Below are positions 1 through 6,351 of a stretch of 16,458 nt of DNA, piece by piece. The stretch's first letter is position 1; the number at the start of each line of letters is the position of its first letter. Location of the stretch: assembly GCA_964420925.1 (NCBI GenBank), contig CAYQVB010000091.1, positions 1-16,458 on the forward strand. The letters run 5' to 3'. The notes under the pieces were generated by a model. That model worked only from the letters and a program-made list of their open reading frames with translations, was not told where the DNA came from and did no database searches. This DNA comes from JAJEAD01 sp964420925 (GTDB lineage: Bacteria > Pseudomonadota > Gammaproteobacteria > HK1). The translations under genes were made by a program, and so were the position numbers.

Positions 1-3
1 CTA

Positions 4-13
4 GTGTAGTGTC
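4..13 (+). repeat. Left terminal inverted repeat of the IS630-family element
   Basis: GTGTAGTGTC matches the reverse complement of 1193-1202 exactly. Weaker matching continues a few bases inward. The flanking TA and outer C extend the symmetry to 13 bp, because the target itself is the palindrome CTAG. Confidence 0.9.
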
Positions 14-84
14 GCGAATTAAATAGTGTATATTCTATTCAATGGAGTTACACTGCCCGGCGTCGGGATGAGGGAGGAGAACCG

Positions 85-1176
85 ATGCGCGTGGCGCCAA
101 GAATCGTGTTGTCGAAGCAAGAGCAAAGGACAGTGGAGAAGTGGGCATCGACGCGCAGCACGTCGGTGCGCCTGCGCGAGCGAGCGCGCATTGTGCTGAT
201 GGCCGGCGAAGGGATGACGAACAAAGCCATTGCCGCACAGCTCGGGATTGACACGAACAAGGTCGGGCGTTGGCGAAGTCGTGTTGCGACGGAGGGTGCA
301 GCATGTATCGCGAAGGAACGCCCGCGGGGCGCGAACCACGGGGGCAAGAACACCGAGGCGCAGGCGCGATTGCGTAGCAAGGTCATCGAGGCGACGACAC
401 AAACGACGCCGAACGACGCCACGCATTGGTCGTGCCGGTCGATGGCACGGCATCTGGGCACGACCCACAGCTTCGTCAACCGGGTGTGGCGTGCCCATGG
501 GCTCAAGCCGCACCTGATCCGCACCTTCAAGCTCAGCAATGACCCGCGCTTCGAAGAGAAGTTGCGCGATGTGGTCGGGCTTTACCTCGACCCCCCTCGC
601 AACGCTGCGGTGTTCAGCTTCGACGAGAAGAGCCAGATCCAGGCATTGGACCGCACCCAGCCCGGCTTGCCAATGAAGAAGGGTCGTTGCACAACGATGA
701 CACACGATTACAAGCGTCACGGCACGACCACGTTGTTCGCGGCGTTGGATATGGCGACGGGCAAGGTGATCGGCAAAACCTATCGCAAGCACCGTCACCA
801 GGAAGTGCTGAGATTCCTGCGAGAGGTCGACAAGGCGGTTCCCAAAGGCCAGGAGATCCACATCGTGCTGGATAACTACGCGACCCACAAGCACGAGAAG
901 GTGCTCGCGTGGATCGAACGCAAGAAGCGCATCTTCCTGCATTTCACTCCGACCAGCGCGTCGTGGGCGAACATGGTGGAGAGGTTCTTCGCGATTCTGA
1001 CGCAGAAGCAGATTCGTCGGGGAGTGTTTACATCGGTGCCACAGTTAGAGAAGTGCTTGCGCGATTATCTACAGAGCTACAACGAAAACCCTCGAGCCTT
1101 GGTGTGGACAAAGACGGTCGAGGAGATCGTCGAAAAGGTCCGTCGGGGCCGATCGGCATTACTAAAAACACCTTAA
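85..1176 (+). CDS. IS630-family DDE transposase
   Basis: A 363-residue transposase that cuts and joins the element ends using a DDE catalytic triad. An N-terminal helix-turn-helix region (about residues 29-65, with KAIAAQLGI) should bind the inverted repeats. The catalytic domain shows FSFDEKSQ (Asp180), IVLDNYATHK (Asp263) and TPTSASWANMVERFF (Glu299). The 35-residue gap between the last two acids is characteristic of the family. The length is normal and there is no internal stop or frameshift, so the protein should be functional. The ATG at 85 is preceded by a strong GGGAGGAGA ribosome site at 72-80. The stop at 1174-1176 lies just inside the right inverted repeat. It is the only gene in the element. 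Confidence 0.95.
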   Translation: MRVAPRIVLSKQEQRTVEKWASTRSTSVRLRERARIVLMAGEGMTNKAIAAQLGIDTNKVGRWRSRVATEGAACIAKERPRGANHGGKNTEAQARLRSKVIEATTQTTPNDATHWSCRSMARHLGTTHSFVNRVWRAHGLKPHLIRTFKLSNDPRFEEKLRDVVGLYLDPPRNAAVFSFDEKSQIQALDRTQPGLPMKKGRCTTMTHDYKRHGTTTLFAALDMATGKVIGKTYRKHRHQEVLRFLREVDKAVPKGQEIHIVLDNYATHKHEKVLAWIERKKRIFLHFTPTSASWANMVERFFAILTQKQIRRGVFTSVPQLEKCLRDYLQSYNENPRALVWTKTVEEIVEKVRRGRSALLKTP

Positions 1177-1192
1177 AAACCGTTTTGTTAAG

Positions 1193-1202
1193 GACACTAC
1201 AC
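1193..1202 (-). repeat. Right terminal inverted repeat of the IS630-family element
   Basis: GACACTACAC is the exact complement of the left end at 4-13. It is followed by the duplicated TA at 1203-1204 and then G, so the outer sequence again reads CTAG. Confidence 0.9.
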
Positions 1203-1208
1203 TAGTCC

Positions 1209-1874
1209 ATGGAATTCGATCTCCACACGCTGCTGCGCTACCAGAACGTGATCTGGTACGGGCTCTGGATGACGGTTTTCATGAGCGTCGTCTCGCTCGC
1301 GATCGGCGCGGCGATCGGTCTGCTCGCCTGCATCGGAAAGCTCGCCGAGCGCGGGCTCGGATACCACCTGGCCTCCGGATTCATCGATTTCTTCCGGACG
1401 ATCCCCGAGGTGGTGATCATCTTCTGGGTGTACTCCTGCCTTCCCATCCTGATGCGGATCACGATATCGGCCGAGGCCTGCGCCATCCTCGCGCTCTCCC
1501 TCTTCGCCGGCGCCTTCCTCGCCGAGATCTTCAGGGCGGGAGTGCTGGCGGTGCCGCCGGGACAAGTGGAAGCCGCCAACGCGCTCGGCATTCCCACCTT
1601 CCACATCTGGCGGAGGATCATTCTTCCGGTCGCGATCCGGCGGATGGTGCCCGCGTTCGTGAACTTCCTCACCGACCTGGTCAAGGCTTCGGCGCTACTC
1701 TCCGCGATAGGCATTGGCGAGCTTTTCTATCAGGCGAGCGTGCTCGGCAACACCACCTACCGTCACATGGAGTTCTTCACCGCGATCGCGGTGCTCTACT
1801 TCGCGATCATCTTTCCGCTCAGCGTGTACGCCCGGCGCTCGGAGCGGCGTCTCGTCGCCCGCACCGGGCAATAG
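1209..1874 (+). CDS. Polar amino acid ABC transporter permease (HisM/GlnP type)
   Basis: A 221-residue inner-membrane permease of a polar-amino-acid-type ABC importer. It has several hydrophobic spans and an FFRTIPEVVIIFWVY segment typical of the family. The EAA loop at residues 121-140 (EAANALGIP... ILP) is the site that docks the ATPase. The length and N-terminus (MEFDLHTLLRYQ) fit complete family members, so the reading frame is not truncated. The IS630 element ends only five bases upstream of this ATG. The native ribosome site has therefore been displaced, and the nearest substitute is AAGGA at 1190-1194 inside the IS, 14 nt away. These importers usually have two permeases, so a partner probably lies beyond the left edge. 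Expression may be impaired. Confidence 0.9.
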   Translation: MEFDLHTLLRYQNVIWYGLWMTVFMSVVSLAIGAAIGLLACIGKLAERGLGYHLASGFIDFFRTIPEVVIIFWVYSCLPILMRITISAEACAILALSLFAGAFLAEIFRAGVLAVPPGQVEAANALGIPTFHIWRRIILPVAIRRMVPAFVNFLTDLVKASALLSAIGIGELFYQASVLGNTTYRHMEFFTAIAVLYFAIIFPLSVYARRSERRLVARTGQ

Positions 1875-1888
1875 GGGAACCTCGAGCC

Positions 1889-2653
1889 ATGTCCGAGCCG
1901 ATGTCCGCCGGCGGAATCGCCGATGATCCCATCGTGGTCACCCACGAGATCTACAAGTCCTTCGGCAAGTTCGAGGCGCTAAAGGGAATTTCCCTGTCCG
2001 TTTCAGTAGGGGAGGTGGTCTGCATCGTGGGTCCCTCGGGCGGCGGAAAGTCCACCTTTCTGCGCACCTTGAACGCACTGGAGACGATCGACCGCGGGCG
2101 CATCGTCATCACCGGTGTTCAATTACCGGGCACCAAGAAGGACGTCCAGAACGTGCGCCGCGAAGTGGGCATGGTGTTCCAGAGCTTCAATCTCTTCGGC
2201 CACATGTCGGTGCGGGAGAACATCACGCTCGCCCCGATGACCGCGCGTGGAGTTTCGAAGGAAGAGGCCAACGAGCGGGCCGAGCGACTGCTCGACCGGG
2301 TCGGCATCAAGGATCAGATCGACAAGTTTCCGAGCCAGCTTTCCGGGGGTCAGCAGCAGCGGGTGGCCATCGCCCGGGCGCTCGCGATGGAGCCTCGGGT
2401 GATGATGTTCGACGAAGCGACCTCGGCACTGGATCCGGAGATGATCAAGGAAGTGCTCGACGTGATCACCGAGCTCGCGCACACCGGCATGACCATGCTC
2501 GTGGTGACCCACGAGATGGGCTTTGCCCGCGAGGTCGCGCACCGGGTCCTCTTCATGGCCGGCGGGCAGGTTCAGGTCGACGCGACTCCCGAGAGCTTCT
2601 TCGAGAATCCTTCCGACGAGCGCCTGGTGAGCTTCCTGTCGAAGGTGTTGTAG
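1889..2653 (+). CDS. Polar amino acid ABC transporter ATP-binding protein (GlnQ/HisP type)
   Basis: A 254-residue cytoplasmic ATPase that powers the adjacent importer. Walker A is GPSGGGKST (48-56), the Q-loop glutamine is Q98 in VFQSFNLF, and the signature is LSGGQQQR (151-158). Walker B is VMMFDE (171-176) and the switch histidine is H208 in VVTHEM. All are intact. The long run of identity with GlnQ/HisP-type proteins (MVFQSFNLF, SALDPE) makes amino acids or related zwitterions the likely cargo class. It follows the permease stop by 14 nt, with AGGGG just after that stop as the probable ribosome site. A second in-frame ATG four codons later is a possible alternative start. Confidence 0.95.
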   Translation: MSEPMSAGGIADDPIVVTHEIYKSFGKFEALKGISLSVSVGEVVCIVGPSGGGKSTFLRTLNALETIDRGRIVITGVQLPGTKKDVQNVRREVGMVFQSFNLFGHMSVRENITLAPMTARGVSKEEANERAERLLDRVGIKDQIDKFPSQLSGGQQQRVAIARALAMEPRVMMFDEATSALDPEMIKEVLDVITELAHTGMTMLVVTHEMGFAREVAHRVLFMAGGQVQVDATPESFFENPSDERLVSFLSKVL

Positions 2654-2814
2654 CCGGCGCCTTCCGGACGCCCCGCCCGAGTAGTGTATTGGATTTGCGG
2701 CCGGGATCTTCGGCTATTGCGCGCGTTTCGGGGAGGCCAGCGGCCACGCGCTTCGAGTCTCCAGCGACGTGCTACGATGCGAATGTGCTTTGCGTAGTCT
2801 GCAGAGCGCACAAC

Positions 2815-2821
2815 GAGGAGG
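2815..2821 (+). promoter_or_regulatory. Ribosome binding site that fixes the binding-protein start
   Basis: GAGGAGG lies 7 nt before the ATG at 2829. It selects that start over an upstream in-frame GTG at 2769, which would place 20 non-signal residues ahead of the signal peptide. Confidence 0.85.
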
Positions 2822-2828
2822 AATCATC

Positions 2829-3638
2829 ATGATTATGAAGTGCTTGCGTGTTCTGTTCGCTGTCGCCATCGCCATTCCTCTGCTCGGTACCAGCGCCCAC
2901 GCCCGCGACAACAAGATCCAGGAGATCAAGGATCGCAACGTGCTGCGGATGTGCATGGCGGAAGCGCTGCCCGCCAACATCAAGAACCCCGAGACCCAGG
3001 AGTGGGAGGGGTACAACGTCGACATGGGCAATCACCTCGCGGAGGTCATGGGGGTACAGCCGGAGTACGTCGACTCGACCTGGGGAACCATCATCGCCGC
3101 CCTCAAGGCGGACAAGTGCGACATCGCGATGGTCGGCCTGTTCCGGCTCGCGCAGCGCGCGGAGGTCATCCTGTTTTCCAATCCCTGGGGATTCAACACC
3201 ATGATCGTGGTGGCGCGCGAAGACAGGAACTTCGCGTCGATGGAAGAGATCAACAGCGAAGACGTGACGCTCGCCTCGATCTCCGGTACCGCTGAAGAAG
3301 AAGCGATGAAGCGTTTCTTCCCAAAGGCGCAGGTCCGCTCGGTGGTGACCGACAAGCTGGCAACGGTGTTTCTCGAGCTTGCGGCAGGACGCGCCGACGC
3401 GATGTTGATCGAGACGACCACGGCGCGCCTCTTCATCAAGGAGAACCCGGAGATGAAGATCCGCGACCTCGGCTTCGATCCGGTCAATCCCCAGGGCTAC
3501 GCCTACGCGATGGCGCCGGGGGAGTATCACTTCCAGCAGTTCATCAACGTCTGGATGGAGCGCACCGAGACGAGCGGGCTGAAAGAAAAGATCTGGAAGA
3601 AATGGAACGGCCCCGACTCGATCCCCGGCCAGGGCTGA
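2829..3638 (+). CDS. Periplasmic amino-acid-type substrate-binding protein (SBP family 3)
   Basis: A 269-residue solute-binding protein that captures ligand in the periplasm for the preceding permease and ATPase. It starts with a signal peptide (charged MIMKCLR, a hydrophobic core, and a likely cut after AHA at about residue 25). The mature part has family-3 landmarks: GYNVDMGNHLAEVMG (61-75), the Arg110 region (LFRLAQRAE) that in HisJ-like proteins holds the ligand carboxylate, and GRADAMLIE (188-195). Where HisJ-like proteins usually have Asp to bind the alpha-amino group, this one appears to have Glu195 (alignment by eye). That could fit a modified or bulkier amino group. It is separated from the ATPase by 175 bp and is probably co-expressed. 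Ligand unknown. Confidence 0.9.
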   Translation: MIMKCLRVLFAVAIAIPLLGTSAHARDNKIQEIKDRNVLRMCMAEALPANIKNPETQEWEGYNVDMGNHLAEVMGVQPEYVDSTWGTIIAALKADKCDIAMVGLFRLAQRAEVILFSNPWGFNTMIVVAREDRNFASMEEINSEDVTLASISGTAEEEAMKRFFPKAQVRSVVTDKLATVFLELAAGRADAMLIETTTARLFIKENPEMKIRDLGFDPVNPQGYAYAMAPGEYHFQQFINVWMERTETSGLKEKIWKKWNGPDSIPGQG

Positions 3639-3724
3639 GGGCGACCGAGCCGGAATCCATCGACTGACTTCCCGGTCGCGGGGTGCAAGCGCAGCGGGAA
3701 GCTTCGCCACCAGCGTGGAAACGG

Positions 3725-3751
3725 GGGGACGGGCTCGTCAGGTCCGTCCCC
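3725..3751. terminator. Hairpin between convergent genes, possible terminator
   Basis: GGGGACGG (3725-3732) pairs perfectly with CCGTCCCC (3744-3751) across an 11-nt loop. It lies about 90 bp after the binding-protein stop and between convergent genes, where a terminator is expected. There is no T-tract on either strand, so it is not a classical intrinsic terminator. Confidence 0.35.
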
Positions 3752-3781
3752 TCCCTCGTCGGATGTCTCCTCTTTTCGAGC

Positions 3782-3810
3782 GGATGGCCGGCCTGAAGGC
3801 CGGAGCATCC
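3782..3810. terminator. Two-part hairpin next to the Uma2 stop codon, possible terminator
   Basis: CCGGCC-TGAA-GGCCGG (3788-3803) forms a tight stem with a four-base loop. It is extended by GGATG/CATCC (3782-3786 with 3806-3810) across a small bulge. It begins two bases after the Uma2 stop codon (minus strand) and could end or protect the minus-strand transcript. A T-tract is lacking. Confidence 0.4.
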
Positions 3811-3812
3811 CA

Positions 3813-4604
3813 TCAACACGGAGTGCCGGGCACCGCAGTTCGCGATCGATCCTCCGAGCCCGGCCCATAAGGCGGAGCCTCGTCTTCGCTGACTCGCACG
3901 CTGGCGCGCTGCCGCCGGCGCACGATGCGGGCCACCGCCTCCATCCGTTCGGACGGGGTCAGGCTGAAACGAACGCCGTCCACCGCCTCGCACACGTCGG
4001 CCGGGGTGAGTCCATCGAGCACCTCAGAGGCGTCGAGGGCTCGTGGTGCCTTTCCCGGATGCAGGGCGAGGAACTCGGCCTTCAGCTCTCTCGAGCCCTT
4101 GCGGCCGTGCAGCCGCCACAGTTCCCGGACGCCCAGGTCGCCGTAGCGTTCGGCCTTGCCGGCGTCGGCGCTCGTAATCTCGGCTTCGACCACGAGGTCG
4201 GGTGCGGTGCGCTCGAGGAAGGAGTCGGCCGCCGTTTCCCCTTCGCGAAGGGCTTGGAGATAGCTCCTGGCGCGCTCGCCGACGTAGAACGCGCAATCGG
4301 GCTCCATTCCCGTGCCGGGGGGATCCTCCCGCCCGCGCAAGCGGGTGCTGCGAAGTCCCATCGATGCGCCGGTGAGGATGCTGCCGGCAACGTCCACGAT
4401 GTCGTCGAAGATCGAGGCCAGGTTTTCGTGGAGGCGCGAGGGCGACATCAGGGTGATGAGCCCGCGTACCGGGTCGAGGCAGACCCGGCGGAAGTGCCGG
4501 CTCCAGTCGATGGCCGCAAGCTCGGCGACGGTGGCGGCATCGGCGTGAATCACGTGGACGGTGGAGCCGAGCGGCCCGGTGTGCTTGGTGCACGGGTCAT
4601 TCAT
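3813..4604 (-). CDS. Uma2-family PD-(D/E)XK nuclease-fold protein
   Basis: A 263-residue protein with the Uma2 (DUF820) pattern of the restriction-endonuclease-like fold. It has an acidic MEPDCAF segment (Glu101, Asp103), then PDLVVEAEI (Asp136, Glu140, Glu142) and Lys150 in DAGKAERY, followed by GVRELWRL. These match the usual order of metal-binding and lysine residues in the fold. Its C-terminal tail (about 185-263) is longer than in many Uma2 proteins and Arg/Glu-rich. The ATG overlaps the end of the M24 hydrolase by 8 nt (ATGAATGA), so translation is probably coupled. Uma2 proteins are common in high-copy families and their biological role is poorly known. Why one sits at the end of a catabolic operon is unclear. 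Confidence 0.8.
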   Translation of the reverse strand: MNDPCTKHTGPLGSTVHVIHADAATVAELAAIDWSRHFRRVCLDPVRGLITLMSPSRLHENLASIFDDIVDVAGSILTGASMGLRSTRLRGREDPPGTGMEPDCAFYVGERARSYLQALREGETAADSFLERTAPDLVVEAEITSADAGKAERYGDLGVRELWRLHGRKGSRELKAEFLALHPGKAPRALDASEVLDGLTPADVCEAVDGVRFSLTPSERMEAVARIVRRRQRASVRVSEDEAPPYGPGSEDRSRTAVPGTPC

Positions 4605-5805
4605 TCTCGTAGAGCTTGATCGGCAGGGTATTCAGGATCTCGCAGCCGGTGGCGGTGACGCGCACCGATGCGCTGGTGACGATTCCCATTTCGTCGAAGA
4701 TGAGGCAGCCGGGTACCAGGTGGAAGGTCATGTTCTCTTCGAGCACGCGCTTCTCGCCCTTGCGGATGCTGAAGATCTGACCCTCTCCCCAGTCCGGCGG
4801 GTAGTTGACGCCGATCGAATATCCGATGCGGTGGCGGTGCCAGGGCCCGAACCCGGCCTTGGCGATGACGTCGCGGCCCGCCTTGTCGACCTTCTCGCTC
4901 ACCGCGCCGGGGCGGATGGCATCGACCACCGCATGCAACGCGCTCTCCGTCGCGTGGTAGAGGCGTCGCAGCTTCGGCTTCACCCGGCCCACGGTGGCGG
5001 CGCGGAACACCGCGCCGCAGTAGCGGTTCTTCGCCGCCGCGATCTCGAAGATGCAGTGGTCGTTCTTGTTGAGGCGACGCCCGTGCCACGTGGCGTGGCA
5101 GGCACCGGAGCGCCGCCCCGAGGCGATGAAGTTCGGCAGGCCGGTGTACTCCGCCCCCTGCGCGCACCACTCCCGATGCAGATCGCCCGCGATCTCGTCT
5201 TCGGTGCGGCCGGCGCGCGTCGCCTCGATCCCCGCGAGGCACGCCTTGTCGGCGATCGCGACCGCCTTGCGGATCATCGCCACCTCCGCCTCGGATTTGA
5301 TGAGCCGTGCCGCCTCCACGGTGTTCGAGGCATCGACGATGCGGGCATGGGGGAGGAGCTGCTCCAGCGCCTCGTACTCCTCCACCGTGAAGAACCAGCC
5401 GTTCTTCTCCACCCCGAGACGGTGGCGTGAGAGCCCCATCTTGTCGACGGTCCTGGCCGTGAGCTCCGCCGGCACGTGATGGTCCTGGACCGGCGCGAGC
5501 CGGGTGAGCCACGAGAACTCCGGCGCGTTGGTCTCGATCTCGAGGCGTCGTCCCACGAGCACCGGCTGCTGGCCACGGGCGATGACAAGACAGTGGTACC
5601 CGTAGTAACCCGGGGTCTCGTATCCGGTGAGGTACGTGATGTTCTCGGGGCTGCGCACCAGCAGCGCATCCACTCCCGCACGCTCCATGTTCTCGAGCAC
5701 CGCGTCATAGCGCCGTTCGTACTCCTCGCGGCTGAAGGGCAGACGCCGGTGCAGGTTCATGGTCAGCCGATGTCCGGCGGGGCTCTTGCGCGTGGTCTTC
5801 TTCAT
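4597..5805 (-). CDS. M24-family (creatinase/ectoine hydrolase-like) hydrolase lacking metal ligands
   Basis: A 402-residue protein with an N-terminal creatinase-type domain (about 20-165, ENITYLTGY) and a C-terminal pita-bread M24 domain (about 175-395). Aligned by eye with aminopeptidase P, all five metal ligands are replaced: Asp by Glu254 (IFEIAAAKN), Asp by Ala265, His by Tyr329 (IGYSIG), Glu by His362 (TFHLVPG) and Glu by Ala379. Such losses, and the IGYSIGVNYPPDWGEG block, resemble creatinase and ectoine hydrolase, which hydrolyse C-N bonds in small amino-acid derivatives without a dinuclear metal site. A related amidohydrolase activity is therefore more likely than peptidase activity. 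The start at 5805 was chosen over upstream in-frame codons because of GGAGGAGG at 5815-5822. It follows RidA by 29 bp. Substrate unknown. Confidence 0.85.
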   Translation of the reverse strand: MKKTTRKSPAGHRLTMNLHRRLPFSREEYERRYDAVLENMERAGVDALLVRSPENITYLTGYETPGYYGYHCLVIARGQQPVLVGRRLEIETNAPEFSWLTRLAPVQDHHVPAELTARTVDKMGLSRHRLGVEKNGWFFTVEEYEALEQLLPHARIVDASNTVEAARLIKSEAEVAMIRKAVAIADKACLAGIEATRAGRTEDEIAGDLHREWCAQGAEYTGLPNFIASGRRSGACHATWHGRRLNKNDHCIFEIAAAKNRYCGAVFRAATVGRVKPKLRRLYHATESALHAVVDAIRPGAVSEKVDKAGRDVIAKAGFGPWHRHRIGYSIGVNYPPDWGEGQIFSIRKGEKRVLEENMTFHLVPGCLIFDEMGIVTSASVRVTATGCEILNTLPIKLYENE

Positions 5806-5814
5806 CGCTTCGTT

Positions 5815-5822
5815 CCTCCTCC
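5815..5822 (-). promoter_or_regulatory. Ribosome binding site that fixes the M24 hydrolase start
   Basis: On the minus strand GGAGGAGG lies 9 nt before the ATG at 5805. Longer in-frame versions reaching back to 5985 would run through the end of ridA and have no comparable site. Confidence 0.8.
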
Positions 5823-5834
5823 TTTCCGGCGTCT

Positions 5835-6218
5835 CTAAAGCGGCTTGTAGGCGGTGACCTCCACCTCCACCCGGATGTCGATCATCAGACGGCTCTCCAC
5901 CGTGGACCGAGCGGGGGGCGCGTCGGAGAAGTACTCGGCGTAGACCCCGTTGAACCCGGCGAAGTCGGCCCGATCGCTGAGCCATGCCGTGGCCTTGATG
6001 ACGTCGGAGAGCTCGCAGCCCGCCTCGCCCAGGATCTCCTTGATGTTCTCCATCACCACCCGGGTCTGTTCCTCGATGGAGCCGGTCTCGACGCTGCCAT
6101 CGCCCCGCAGCGGTACCTGACCGGAAAGATAGACGTAGTCGCCGGCGCGAATCGCCTTCGACAGGGGAATCCTGTTGCCGCCGACGACGACTTCGCCGCC
6201 GATGATCTGCTTGCCCAT
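5835..6218 (-). CDS. RidA/YjgF-family imine/enamine deaminase
   Basis: A 127-residue cytoplasmic protein of the Rid family, which hydrolyses reactive imines and enamines released by amino-acid enzymes to keto acids and ammonia. Family landmarks are AGDYVYLSGQVP (25-36), the EQTRVVMENIKEIL helix and the PPARSTVES segment, whose arginine matches the substrate-carboxylate-binding arginine of RidA. The C-terminal VEVEVTAYKP strand is also typical. The length is normal. AGGAGG lies 5 nt before the ATG. It sits between an MFS transporter and the M24 hydrolase, all on the same strand. This suggests that the pathway releases an imine or enamine, or that this paralog acts as a pathway-specific Rid enzyme. 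Confidence 0.92.
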   Translation of the reverse strand: MGKQIIGGEVVVGGNRIPLSKAIRAGDYVYLSGQVPLRGDGSVETGSIEEQTRVVMENIKEILGEAGCELSDVIKATAWLSDRADFAGFNGVYAEYFSDAPPARSTVESRLMIDIRVEVEVTAYKPL

Positions 6219-6351
6219 GAGTGCCTCCTTTTGTGCAAACGCCGGGCGCGGGCCCTCCGCGACCGTGCGGCGCTATCCTAACCCGGCGAATCCCCGCATA
6301 ACGAAGGACTTCGCTCGCTCGAGCGGAACGGTCTGCCGCCGTGGGGGCCAG

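Larger units (their letters stand above)
4..1202 (+). mobile_element. Intact IS630-family insertion sequence
   Basis: The element is bounded by perfect 10-bp terminal inverted repeats (GTGTAGTGTC at the left, its complement at the right). It is flanked on each side by the dinucleotide TA (2-3 and 1203-1204), the target duplication typical of IS630/Tc1-mariner elements. Including flanks, both ends read CTAG outward, which fits the CTAG target preference known for IS630. It carries one full-length transposase gene with no frameshift. Its base composition is visibly less GC-rich than the neighbouring genes, especially at the ends, which suggests a recent arrival. Its right end lies five bases from the start codon of the ABC permease. 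Confidence 0.93.

Noticed and set aside
1..84. Gene fragment upstream of the transposase
   Set aside because: These bases lie inside the IS between its left repeat and the transposase start, and hold only the repeat, an AT-rich promoter-like stretch and the ribosome site.
1170..1208. Outward promoter at the right end of the IS driving the permease
   Set aside because: TTGTTA (1185-1190) and TACACT (1198-1203) are seen but have no partner box at 16-18 bp spacing.
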